From Burkholderiales bacterium (GTDB lineage: Bacteria; Pseudomonadota; Gammaproteobacteria; Burkholderiales; Burkholderiaceae_C), in the NCBI GenBank assembly GCA_947453585.1, contig CANGHQ010000016.1, positions 1 through 12,113 on the forward strand: a stretch of DNA of 12,113 nucleotides. Reading direction: 5' to 3'. Under the pieces are notes generated by a model. It was given only the letters and a program-made list of their open reading frames with translations. It ran no database searches and had not been told where the DNA came from. Below, in pieces: positions 1-7,014 of this stretch. Both the position numbers and the translations under genes were made by a program. Every line of letters begins with the position of its first letter. Positions within the stretch are counted from its first letter, which is position 1.

Positions 1-35
1 GCGCGAACCACAGCAATAAGACAGACCCGCTTTGA
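1..35 (+). CDS. 3' end of a possible upstream gene (partial)
   Basis: Reading from base 3, the frame stays open for ten codons (ending N-K-T-D-P-L) and stops at TGA 33-35. That stop overlaps the TTG start of the next gene in the four bases TTGA (32-35). This is the same kind of start/stop overlap as at 5015-5018 and 6298-6301, so a translationally coupled upstream gene is plausible. Ten codons are far too few to name it or to prove it is coding. Confidence 0.3.
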   Translation, partial: ANHSNKTDPL

Positions 36-2692
36 ACAATCTGCTGGCCGACGCCGACGCCGCCTACCGCCGGGGCGACTATGCCAATGCGCTGCGCATC
101 TCGCGCCCGCTGGCATCGCTCGACTACGCGGCGGCGCAAAACAACCTGGGCTTCATGTACGCCAACGGCCAGGGCGTGGCGCAAGACTACGCGGAAGCCC
201 TGAAGTGGTACCGCCTGGCCGCCGCGCAAGACTACGCCGCCGCCCAATACAACCTGGGCTTTATGTACGCCAACGGCCAGGGCGTAACGCAGGACTACAC
301 CCAGGCGCTGGAGTGGTACCAATTGGCCGCCGCCCAAGGCTTGCCCGACGTGCAAACCAACCTGGCCTTTATGTTTGCCAACGGCCAGGGCGTGGCGCAA
401 GACCAGGCCCAAGCCGCCCTGTGGTTTGAGCGCGCCGCCGTGCAAGGCCACGCCACTGCGCAGTTCAACCTGGCGTCCATGTACGCCGCCGGTGAAGGCG
501 TGGCGCAAGACGGCGCCAGCGCCCGCAAATGGTTTGAATCAGCCGCTGCCCAAGGCCACACCTACGCCCAGTTCAACCTCGGCCTCTTATTGTCCGAGCC
601 CACGGGCGCCGAATACGACCCGGCCCTGGCGCGCAAGTGGTACCAGCTCGCCGCCGAACAGGGCGACGCCCCGGCCCAATACAACCTCGGGCTGATGCTC
701 TCGCAAGGCCAGGGCGGCATTACCGACGACGAAGCTGCGCTGCACTACTTTGGTTTGGCCGCAGACCAAGGCCACGGCGACGCGCATTACAACCTGGGCG
801 TCTGGTACTCGCAAGACCACGGTGTCGGCGAAGGCGCGGGCGCCGACTTTGACCGCGCCCTGGGCCACTACCGCACAGCTGCAGCCCTGGGCCACGCCCC
901 GGCGCAGTTCAACCTAGGAACCTTGAGCGCCAACGGTTTTGGCGTAGCCCAAGACTATGCCGAAGCCCTGCAGTGGTACCAAATGGCCGCCGACCGTGGC
1001 CTGGCCGTGGCGCAGTTTCAGCTCGGCGCCATGTACAGCGCAGGCCAAGGCGTGGCACAGAACAATGCCCAGGCGCGCCAGTGGTTTCACCACGCCGCCG
1101 ACCAGGGCGACGCGCGCGCGCAGTGCAATCTGGGCGTGATGTACCAGGGCGGCCTGGGCGTGAGCAAAGACTTCACCCTGGCGCGCCAGTGGTACCAGCT
1201 TGCCGCCGACCAGGGCGACGCGCTGGCCCAGTGCAATCTGGGCCTGATGCACCTGCAAGGCCAAGGCGCCGCCGCCGATCTGGCCCGCGCGCACCACTAC
1301 TTTGTGCTGGCCGCCGAACAAGGCAACACCCTGGCCCAGTTCAACGCCGCCATGGCACAGGCCTGGGGCGCACCCGCTTCCACCTCTGCCAGCGAGGACC
1401 CGGCCCAAGCCCTGGCTTGGCTGCACAGCGCCGCAGATCACGGCTCTAGCGACGCCCTCTTTAACCTGGGCTGCCTGCAAGACCCGCTGCTGCAGCCGCA
1501 AAACACACCGCGATTGGCCTTATTGGCAAATGCCGCCGATGCCGCCCCAGCGATGCGCGACAGCGCCCTGAGCTTCTACCAAGCCAGCGCCGAACTGGGC
1601 AACGCCTGGGCGCAACACAACCTGGGCGTGATGCACGCCAAGGGTGTGGGTTTGGGCGTGGGCGTGGCGCCAGACCTGAACGCCGCTTTGGATTGGTACC
1701 TGCAAGCTGCCGAACAGGGCGACGCCCTGGCGCAGTACGCCGCAGGCATGCTGCTGCACACCGGTGGCGACGTGCCGGCCGACGAAATGGGCGCCTTGCT
1801 TTGGCTGCAAAAAGCCGCCGCGCAAGACCACCCGGCCGCCCAATACCAGTTGCGCTTGCTGCAAGCCCAAGGCCTGCAAAGCGCACCCGACTATGGCCGC
1901 CAGCTGCTGGCCTACAGCGAAGCCGCCGACCAGGGCGACGCCAGCGCCGCCTTCAACCTGGGCCTGCTGCATGCGCAAGGCCTGGGCACCGTGCGCGATT
2001 TGGCGCTGGCCGCCCCGTACTTTGAGCGCGCCGCGCAAGCTGGCATTGCCCAAGCGCACAACAATCTGGCTGTTCTGGCGCTGCAAAACCCCGCCAGCGC
2101 CACAGACGGCGCCGCCACACGCCAAGCGCTGGAACACCTGCAAGCTGCGGCCGACCAGGACGACGCGCTGGCCCACTTCAACTGGGGCCAGTTGCGCCTG
2201 CACGGCCAGGCGGTCGCCGCCGCGCCGCAAGAGGCTTATGCCCACTTTGAACGCGCGGCGCAGCTGGGCCACGCGCCAGCCATGCTGCAGCTCGCCACCC
2301 TGCTGAACGCGGGCGAAGGCTGCGAGGCCAACCCGGCCCAAGCCCTGGCACTGCTGCAAGAGGCCAGCGCGCTGGGCGAAGCCAGCGCCTGGGCGCAGCT
2401 TGGGCGCAAGTACTTTTTGGGCGAAGGCGTGGCCGCCGACGCCACCCAGGCCCTGCATTGCTATTTGCAAGCGGCCGAACTGGGCGACAGCGCAGCGCAG
2501 TTCAACCTGGGCTCGATGTATGCCAACGGCCAGGGCACGGCGCAAGACTACGCGCAGGCCTTGCGCTGGTACCAGGCGGCAGCCGGCCAGGCGCCCGGTG
2601 CGGCACCCGCGCTGGAGTCGGCGCCCGCTACCCCACCCGCTGTTGCACCGTCTGGCGCAGCCGCTCCCGCAGACCTGCGCCGCGCCGCCTGA
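32..2692 (+). CDS. Large Sel1-like repeat (SLR/TPR-like) protein
   Basis: This 886-residue protein consists almost entirely of Sel1-like repeats of about 36 residues. I count roughly 22 between residues 33 and about 850, with the signature A-x-A-Q-F-N-L-G-x-M-Y-A-N-G-Q-G-V followed by A-x-x-W-Y-x-x-A-A. A Pro/Ala-rich tail (about 848-886) follows. Such repeats fold into alpha-solenoids used for protein binding; no catalytic domain is visible. There is no signal peptide or membrane segment, so a cytoplasmic location is inferred. The start is TTG: an in-frame stop at 17-19 excludes anything further upstream, and the only nearby alternative is CTG at 41. Ribosome binding upstream is weak, which fits coupling to an upstream gene. 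It lies directly before flgP/flgT, so a flagellum-related scaffold role is possible, but its function is unknown. Vibrio MotX also carries Sel1 repeats but is short and secreted. Confidence 0.85.
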   Translation: MNNLLADADAAYRRGDYANALRISRPLASLDYAAAQNNLGFMYANGQGVAQDYAEALKWYRLAAAQDYAAAQYNLGFMYANGQGVTQDYTQALEWYQLAAAQGLPDVQTNLAFMFANGQGVAQDQAQAALWFERAAVQGHATAQFNLASMYAAGEGVAQDGASARKWFESAAAQGHTYAQFNLGLLLSEPTGAEYDPALARKWYQLAAEQGDAPAQYNLGLMLSQGQGGITDDEAALHYFGLAADQGHGDAHYNLGVWYSQDHGVGEGAGADFDRALGHYRTAAALGHAPAQFNLGTLSANGFGVAQDYAEALQWYQMAADRGLAVAQFQLGAMYSAGQGVAQNNAQARQWFHHAADQGDARAQCNLGVMYQGGLGVSKDFTLARQWYQLAADQGDALAQCNLGLMHLQGQGAAADLARAHHYFVLAAEQGNTLAQFNAAMAQAWGAPASTSASEDPAQALAWLHSAADHGSSDALFNLGCLQDPLLQPQNTPRLALLANAADAAPAMRDSALSFYQASAELGNAWAQHNLGVMHAKGVGLGVGVAPDLNAALDWYLQAAEQGDALAQYAAGMLLHTGGDVPADEMGALLWLQKAAAQDHPAAQYQLRLLQAQGLQSAPDYGRQLLAYSEAADQGDASAAFNLGLLHAQGLGTVRDLALAAPYFERAAQAGIAQAHNNLAVLALQNPASATDGAATRQALEHLQAAADQDDALAHFNWGQLRLHGQAVAAAPQEAYAHFERAAQLGHAPAMLQLATLLNAGEGCEANPAQALALLQEASALGEASAWAQLGRKYFLGEGVAADATQALHCYLQAAELGDSAAQFNLGSMYANGQGTAQDYAQALRWYQAAAGQAPGAAPALESAPATPPAVAPSGAAAPADLRRAA
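128..2590 (+). repeat. Tandem Sel1-like coding repeats (~108-base unit)
   Basis: Within the Sel1 gene, the same 20-base core (TAC GCC AAC GGC CAG GGC GT) occurs identically at 158-177 and 266-285, exactly 108 bases apart. Close versions occur near 374 and again at 2519-2538 in the last repeat. Internal units are much more diverged and several carry insertions (around 1370-1400, 1500-1560 and 1640-1670). The pattern suggests recent duplication or gene conversion between the outer repeats and older divergence in the middle. Confidence 0.8.
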
Positions 2693-2742
2693 AGGCCAGC
2701 CCGCAGACCGCGCCTGTCAGGGCCGTGGCAAAAATCGGCGCC

Positions 2743-2769
2743 TCAAGCTTTGGCCCCTGCTGCCGATAC
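2743..2769 (+). promoter_or_regulatory. sigma-28 (FliA) promoter upstream of flgP
   Basis: The -35 element is TCAA (2743-2746), then a 15-base spacer, then the -10 element GCCGATAC (2762-2769). The enterobacterial consensus is TAAA-N15-GCCGATAA, so the -10 matches 7 of 8 bases, the -35 matches 3 of 4, and the spacing is exact. It begins 50 bases after the stop of the Sel1 gene. The predicted transcript start near 2776 leaves a leader of about 23 bases before the flgP ATG. It would drive flgP and the genes behind it as late flagellar genes. Confidence 0.7.
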
Positions 2770-2798
2770 TGCTATGGACTACCTCTAAGGACACCGCT

Positions 2799-3320
2799 AT
2801 GAACCGCCTTCGCCCTCTCAAACTGGCACTTTCCCTGTCTGTGGCACTGCTTTGCGCCTGCCAGGCCCTGCCCACGATGTCGGGCTTTAACGCAGCACCC
2901 GCAACTGCCGCCACCGGCGCTGCCACGAGCAACGTCGAAATTCCCATGGCCAGCCTGCCCCTGGTGGAGCGTCGCGAATCGCTCACCGCCACCGGCTACG
3001 CTGTGATCAGCGTACAAAACCACCGCCTGCCGGCGCAGCAACGCCTCTTGGCCATCCGCGCGGCAAAGCTCGACGCCTACCGTTCGCTCACCGAACAGGT
3101 CTACGGTCTGCGCATGGATGCCACCGCCACGGTGGCCGACATGGTCGTGCAAAACGACACCTTCCGCAGTCGGGTTGAGGGCGTGATCTATGGCGCCACG
3201 CTGGTGAGCATCACGCCTTCGGGCGACGACACCTATGAGACTACTTTGTCGCTGGACAAGGCGACGGTGCAAGACCTGCGCATGCTCTACCTGGGCCAGC
3301 TGGCTGCCAAAAGCAAGTAA
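2799..3320 (+). CDS. flgP: Flagellar assembly lipoprotein FlgP (LPP20 family)
   Basis: FlgP-type lipoproteins sit on the periplasmic side of the outer membrane and form part of the ring around the flagellar basal body (H-ring or basal disc) in Vibrio and Campylobacter. The 173-residue product has a signal sequence with a hydrophobic core at residues 8-20 and a lipobox L-C-A-C, making Cys21 the likely lipidated residue; the extra Cys19 inside the lipobox is unusual. Residues ~60-165 form the LPP20-like domain, with the typical A-I-R-A-A-K-L-D-A-Y-R-S-L-T-E-Q-V-Y-G run at 85-103. The open frame extends upstream to about 2400, but ATG 2799 is chosen because it gives an intact lipoprotein signal, has CTAAGGA 9 bases upstream, and lies just behind the sigma-28 site. 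It is followed after 6 bases by the flgT-like gene. No flgO is seen in the window. Confidence 0.85.
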   Translation: MNRLRPLKLALSLSVALLCACQALPTMSGFNAAPATAATGAATSNVEIPMASLPLVERRESLTATGYAVISVQNHRLPAQQRLLAIRAAKLDAYRSLTEQVYGLRMDATATVADMVVQNDTFRSRVEGVIYGATLVSITPSGDDTYETTLSLDKATVQDLRMLYLGQLAAKSK

Positions 3321-3326
3321 ACCACT

Positions 3327-4502
3327 ATGACGCGTTTTGCCCCCGAAAATGCCTGGCGTGTTGCCGCTGCAGCCGCGCTGCTGCTGGGCGCAGGCGCGCT
3401 GTGGGCTGACACGCTCTCGCCCGACGAAAAACTCGCCGCCATCCGCAAAGGGCTCGTGCAAGCAGCACTGGAAGGTCCGACCCAGGTGTCGGCCACCCAA
3501 TGGATTGACGGCAACGGCACGCTGCAAGAACTCAGCGCTTTTCGCTCCGGCATGAAGGTGCGCGGCGTGCGCGTGCTGGCCTACGGCGCCGACGCCCAGG
3601 GCGAGACCACCGCCAAACTGCAGTGGCAAAGCGCCGACGGCTCTGACCCCACGGGCAGTGGCAAAGCGCCTGCCTGCAAAACGCCGCTCAGCGGACGCCT
3701 GCAACACGTGCTGGGCTGGAACTGGAGCAGCAGCACGCCCTTGAGCGCCGACAGCGCGCCTATGTTCGACGCCTTGCAAGCCAGCGTGCTGGCGCAGTTA
3801 CAGCAAGCCGGCGCGTCCAGCGCGCAGTGGCGCCTGGTGGAGCGCGCCCGCAGCGAAGGCCGCTCTAGCTACCAGCAAGCCCTGCTGGGCTCCAGCCAGG
3901 ACGAGATGCCTTGGCAGCTGCAATTTCAACTGGTATCTGTCGCCCCCAAAGCGCCAGATGTGCTGCCCCCATTGCAGGCCAAGGCCGGACGCCCCGACCT
4001 AGAAGGCCCCGCTGCCCTTGCTTTCGGGCCCGCAGGAATGCACGTGCAGTTGCGCATGACGCTGACCGCACGCAAGCAAGCCAAACCTGCGCTGCAGTCC
4101 AGCGCCAGCCTGACGCTTACCACCACCGACGACAACTGGGCCAGCCCCGGCCTGAGCCCGGCGTCCCAGGCCCAGGTGGCGCAGCAAGTGCAGGCCTGGA
4201 GCCAGGCCCTGCAACGCCAGTTGGCCTGCCAGACCGTTACGGCCGATGTGACCCCGGCCGCGGGTACCCAGGTGCGCATCAACGCCGGCAGCGCCGCCGG
4301 GGTGCGGGTGGGTGACGAATGGGTGATCGCCCACGACCAAAACGGCGTGCAGCGCGCCCTGGAGCCCGGTGCAGCAGCGCAAACGGTGTTGGCCAAAGTG
4401 CAGTCGGTAGGCGAGCACTACGCCCAGTTGCGGCCAGTAGCGGGCAACGCCCAAAACATCAGCAACACCTGGACCGCCTGGTCGGCCGAGGCGTCTCATT
4501 AG
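3327..4502 (+). CDS. flgT: FlgT-like periplasmic flagellar ring protein
   Basis: FlgT forms the H-ring around the LP ring of sheathed and polar flagella and works with FlgP. This 391-residue protein has a signal peptide (hydrophobic 11-25, likely cleavage after the A-L-W-A at 24-27). Residues ~30-115 resemble the N-terminal FlgT domain. The middle part is low in recognisable motifs. The C-terminal part (~305-388) has a beta-rich pattern, G-T-Q-V-R-I-N-A-G-S-A-A-G-V-R-V-G-D-E-W then A-K-V-Q-S-V-G-E-H-Y-A-Q-L, as in FlgT C-terminal domains. Two cysteines lie in the mature chain (117 and 301). It starts 6 bases after flgP and has a weak Shine-Dalgarno, consistent with coupled expression. The assignment rests on the C-terminal pattern plus the flgP neighbour; sequence similarity to Vibrio FlgT is expected to be low. 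Confidence 0.7.
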   Translation: MTRFAPENAWRVAAAAALLLGAGALWADTLSPDEKLAAIRKGLVQAALEGPTQVSATQWIDGNGTLQELSAFRSGMKVRGVRVLAYGADAQGETTAKLQWQSADGSDPTGSGKAPACKTPLSGRLQHVLGWNWSSSTPLSADSAPMFDALQASVLAQLQQAGASSAQWRLVERARSEGRSSYQQALLGSSQDEMPWQLQFQLVSVAPKAPDVLPPLQAKAGRPDLEGPAALAFGPAGMHVQLRMTLTARKQAKPALQSSASLTLTTTDDNWASPGLSPASQAQVAQQVQAWSQALQRQLACQTVTADVTPAAGTQVRINAGSAAGVRVGDEWVIAHDQNGVQRALEPGAAAQTVLAKVQSVGEHYAQLRPVAGNAQNISNTWTAWSAEASH

Positions 4503-4531
4503 GGGCGCTGCGGCCCCCACGCCCTTTTTTT
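4502..4531 (+). terminator. Possible weak terminator or attenuator after flgT
   Basis: GGGGC (4502-4506) can pair with GCCCC (4513-4517) across a 6-base loop. A run of seven T follows at 4525-4531, seven bases beyond the stem. The stem is short and the T-run is displaced, so it may reduce rather than stop transcription into the LysM/fliK-like/flhB-like part of the operon. Confidence 0.3.
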
Positions 4532-4544
4532 CAGGAACCAAGCC

Positions 4545-5018
4545 ATGCCCGCCCCACGCCGCCAGACCTTGCGCGCCATCCACGGCGGCGCTCGCAGCCG
4601 CATTGCAGGGGCCGTGCTGCTGATAGGGGCCTGCTGGCTGGCCCTGCCCGCGCCAGGCCACGCCTCTCAAAATACGCCAGAGGCATCAGCGTCTGTAGTG
4701 GCGCCCTCGGCCCCCGCGCGCAGCTACCTGCCCAAGCCCAACGAGACGCTCGACCAGGTGATCGCCCACACCCTGACCGAGAGCCCGCTCAAAATTGAGC
4801 TGCTGCGCCAGGCGTTTATCGCGCAAAACCCGCAGGCCATCATCCCCGGCAAGGTGCCCAAGCTGCGCAAAGGCGTGCCGCTGATGGTGCCCGACCACGA
4901 GGCGCTATTGCGCACGCACCTGGGTAGCCTGGCCGCACCCGTTGAAGCCCCCCCGCCCAACGCCCGATATAGCCCGTCTACCAGCGAAGAGCGCAAGCGC
5001 TGGGTCCAGTTCCCGTGA
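4545..5018 (+). CDS. Secreted protein with FimV/LysM-like domain
   Basis: This 157-residue protein has a long n-region (1-19), a hydrophobic segment at 20-35 and a likely signal-peptidase cleavage after the G-H-A at 38-40. A lipobox reading at I-G-A-C (Cys30) is possible but less likely because the hydrophobic stretch continues past it. Residues ~61-116 fit a LysM/FimV N-terminal domain: Y-L-P-K-P-N-E-T-L-D-Q-V-I then Q-N-P-Q-A-I-I-P-G then L-R-K-G-V-P-L-M-V-P. Such domains bind peptidoglycan. The rest is a short Pro-rich, charged tail. AGGAA lies 8 bases before the ATG. Its stop overlaps the GTG start of the fliK-like gene by four bases (GTGA). Likely a cell-wall-binding helper of the flagellar outer complex; I know of no named homologue. 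Confidence 0.75.
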   Translation: MPAPRRQTLRAIHGGARSRIAGAVLLIGACWLALPAPGHASQNTPEASASVVAPSAPARSYLPKPNETLDQVIAHTLTESPLKIELLRQAFIAQNPQAIIPGKVPKLRKGVPLMVPDHEALLRTHLGSLAAPVEAPPPNARYSPSTSEERKRWVQFP

Positions 5019-6301
5019 TTGCGGTCGCCGAAAGCACGGCACCCGCCCGGCCCAGCCCGCTGTTTTTGCAGGGCCAGGCCTCGGTGCCCCTGGTCGAGGC
5101 GGTTACTGCCCGCGCACTGGAACTCAAAGACGGGCAGATCGTGCAGGCCACGGTGCAGTCCCAGGGCGAGCAGCTCGCACTGCTGCTGCGCGGACGGCAA
5201 ATTGGCGTGCCACGCGCCAATGGCTGGGAGGTGGGCCAGCGCCTGAGCTTCCAAGTCCAGTCGCACGCGGACGGCAGCGTCACCTTGCAGTTGCTCGGGC
5301 CCGGCGCCAAGACGCCCTTTCCCCTGGCCAGCAACACTCCTGGCGCGCCCACGGCACAAACCGCCACGCCTTATGCGCCCGAAATCAGCGCCAAAACGCC
5401 AACGCCTGCGACTGTGGCCGCGCCCGCCACCAACGCCGTTACTGCCATCGCGCTGACGGGCCTGGGAGGCACCACCGCCTTGGCCAGCGCGCCTTTTGCC
5501 GGTTTTGCCGGTGTGTTTTCGCGTCTGGGCAGCCTGCTCTACCGCGAACCGGGCATGCCCGACCTGCGCCAGCTGTTTGAGCCCGGCGAAGGCCTGGACG
5601 CGGTGCTGGCCAAGATTTCGAGTTCGCCGCAAATGCAGGCGCAGGCGCAACTGCAGATGCAGGCCCAGTGGCAGGCCATGCGCCTGTCGGCCGAGCGGCT
5701 CACGCCCGAGGGCATTCGCATGGCGGTGCTCAGCGCCATGGGCTCAGAGACCAGTATTGGCCGCATCCGCAACCCTGCGCCGCTGGACCCCAAACAGCTT
5801 TTGCACCAGTTGCTCAAGGCCGTCATCGACGCGGGCGACGAAGACGGCCCCGAGGCCCAGCACATCAAACGCGCGCTAGGCGACCTGGACGCCGCACAAA
5901 TTGGCGCCGTCAAGGCCCAAGCCGACGGCGCAATGGCGATGTCGGTGGTGCTGCCTTTTGCCAACCAGGCGCCCATTGAACTGCGCTTTGAGCGCCAGCC
6001 GCAGACGCCGGGCCAGGAATCGGTGTACACCGTCAACGCCCATTCCAACAACCCGGACTTTGGCGAACTGTGGCTCAAGGCCGACCTGCACGGCGACACC
6101 GACCTGGATTTGTCCATGTGGGCGCTGCGCCCCGCCGTGGTGGCGCTGGCACAAGAAGGCGCCCAGGCGCTGCGCGACAACCTGCGCGAAGTGGGCCTGT
6201 CCATGCGCAGCTTTCATGCCCATCCGGGCGCGCGCCCAACCGCGCCAGCGGCAATTCAGCCCCAGGCGCGGCCCGGCACGGTACTGGACTTTCGGGTATG
6301 A
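5015..6301 (+). CDS. FliK-like flagellar hook-length control protein
   Basis: FliK measures hook length and triggers the export gate to change from rod/hook to filament substrates. The 428-residue product has an N-terminal region with a beta-rich block at ~37-95 and a Pro/Ala/Thr-rich linker (~98-145). A Gln/Met-rich helical stretch spans ~203-225. The C-terminal Flg_hook-type domain (~308-402) carries V-L-P-F-A-N-Q-A-P-I-E-L-R-F-E and later G-E-L-W-L-K-A-D-L-H-G and A-L-R-D-N-L-R-E-V-G-L-S-M-R-S-F. The GTG start at 5015 is supported by the 4-base overlap with the preceding stop. Its stop overlaps the ATG of the next gene (ATGA). Because the canonical fliK usually sits in the fliE-fliK operon, this may be a second copy, so no gene symbol is assigned. 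Placement next to a FlhB-tail protein fits FliK-FlhB interaction. Confidence 0.8.
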   Translation: MIAVAESTAPARPSPLFLQGQASVPLVEAVTARALELKDGQIVQATVQSQGEQLALLLRGRQIGVPRANGWEVGQRLSFQVQSHADGSVTLQLLGPGAKTPFPLASNTPGAPTAQTATPYAPEISAKTPTPATVAAPATNAVTAIALTGLGGTTALASAPFAGFAGVFSRLGSLLYREPGMPDLRQLFEPGEGLDAVLAKISSSPQMQAQAQLQMQAQWQAMRLSAERLTPEGIRMAVLSAMGSETSIGRIRNPAPLDPKQLLHQLLKAVIDAGDEDGPEAQHIKRALGDLDAAQIGAVKAQADGAMAMSVVLPFANQAPIELRFERQPQTPGQESVYTVNAHSNNPDFGELWLKADLHGDTDLDLSMWALRPAVVALAQEGAQALRDNLREVGLSMRSFHAHPGARPTAPAAIQPQARPGTVLDFRV

Positions 6302-6600
6302 GCCAGCGCCGCCAGGCTATTGCCCTTGAATACGGCAGCTACGCCACGCCCATGGTCACGGCCAAGGCGGAAGACGATTTGGCGCTGGAAATGATTGCCG
6401 AGGCCAGGGCGCACGGCGTCTACATCACGCAAGACCCGGCGCTTTTGGCGCTCTTGAGCCGTCTGGACGTGGACCAAGAGGTGCCACCGGAGCTGTTTAC
6501 CGCCGTGGCGGTGATTCTGTCGTGGGTGTATTGGCTCAAGGGCATGCGCCCGGGCGACGAAAAAGCGGCTGCGGCGGACATGGATCCAACCGAAGGGTAG
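6298..6600 (+). CDS. FlhB C-terminal-domain-like protein (FhlB/EscU-type)
   Basis: Full FlhB has about 380 residues: four membrane helices plus a cytoplasmic tail that cleaves itself at N-P-T-H. This 100-residue protein matches only the tail. K-A-E-D-D-L-A-L-E-M-I-A-E-A-R-A-H-G-V-Y-I-T-Q-D-P-A-L-L-A-L-L-corresponding residues fall at ~26-55, and P-P-E-L-F-T-A-V-A-V-I-L-S-W-V at ~64-78. No membrane helices and no N-P-T-H motif are present, so it cannot self-cleave. Similar stand-alone proteins (FhlB/FlhX, YlqH) are known beside FliK-like genes and can partly replace the FlhB tail in some bacteria. ATG 6298 is chosen for the ATGA overlap with the fliK-like stop; the frame itself is open further upstream. 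It ends two bases from the oppositely oriented flgN. Confidence 0.85.
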   Translation: MSQRRQAIALEYGSYATPMVTAKAEDDLALEMIAEARAHGVYITQDPALLALLSRLDVDQEVPPELFTAVAVILSWVYWLKGMRPGDEKAAAADMDPTEG

Positions 6601-6602
6601 AT

Positions 6603-6992
6603 TCAGGCGTCGCTGTAGCCGGAATTGCGTCCGAAACGCGAAATATGGCCCAGGCGGTCATACACCTCCACCGGGCTGGCCGCGTCGTCCACGCGCAGAC
6701 TTTGCAAGGTGCCGCGTATGGCTTCGAGCTTGCGCTCCATCAGCACGGTGTTGCGCCGGTGCAGATCGCGGCAATTGATCATGGTGTTTCTAAAGTCCTG
6801 CCACTCGGGCAGCACCTGGATGTCGGCCGCAGAGGGCGCCAGGCGGGTGATTTCGGCCAGCAGCTCGGTTTTTACCGGCTGGAGTTGCTCAAACTGGTCG
6901 ATTTCCTGGTTGCGCAAGGCCTCAAATTCCTGCTCCAGCATCTGCGAAAGCTGGTCTGCAAGTTTGGTGGCGTAGGCAACGGGTTCGTTCAA
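6603..6992 (-). CDS. flgN: FlgN export chaperone
   Basis: FlgN is a cytoplasmic chaperone that escorts the hook-filament junction proteins FlgK and FlgL to the export gate. This 129-residue protein is almost wholly helical, with long amphipathic stretches (~8-48 and ~68-100) rich in Leu, Glu and Gln. It includes L-S-Q-M-L-E-Q-E-F-E-A-L-R near residues 14-26 and C-R-D-L-H-R-R-N-T-V-L-M-E-R-K at ~74-88, as in the FlgN family. The start is TTG, 22 bases behind the flgM stop, with CGAGA about 8 bases upstream; the next in-frame ATG (residue 18) would remove part of the first helix. Cotranscribed with flgM, as in most beta- and gammaproteobacteria. Confidence 0.85.
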   Translation of the reverse strand: MNEPVAYATKLADQLSQMLEQEFEALRNQEIDQFEQLQPVKTELLAEITRLAPSAADIQVLPEWQDFRNTMINCRDLHRRNTVLMERKLEAIRGTLQSLRVDDAASPVEVYDRLGHISRFGRNSGYSDA

Positions 6993-7014
6993 AGTGCGGT
7001 CTCGCGGGCAGTGT

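Noticed and set aside
1025..1060. TGGCAC...TGCC inside the Sel1 gene as a sigma-54 site
   Set aside because: The spacing is off by one base and the -12 part is poor; it is explained by repeat codons.
1520..2545. Long open frame of 341 codons on the minus strand opposite the Sel1 gene
   Set aside because: High GC at third positions and repeat structure open antisense frames by chance; the translation is low in complexity and matches no known family. The same applies to long antisense frames at 2772-3779, 3999-4670, 4724-5650 and 8326-9489.
128..2590. Repeats as a CRISPR array or mobile element
   Set aside because: The units are about 108 bases, contiguous without spacers, in frame, and encode Sel1 repeats.
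32..2692. Sel1 protein as MotX
   Set aside because: MotX is about 200 residues with a signal peptide; this protein is 886 residues with none.
2400..2798. Upstream extension of the flgP open frame overlapping the Sel1 gene
   Set aside because: It would overlap the Sel1 gene in another frame, remove the lipoprotein signal from the N-terminus, and ignore the good ribosome binding site and promoter just before 2799.
2842..2856. sigma-54-like TGGCAC...TTGC inside the start of flgP
   Set aside because: The spacing between GG and GC is one base short, which sigma-54 does not tolerate well, and the site lies inside a coding region with a sigma-28 site just upstream.
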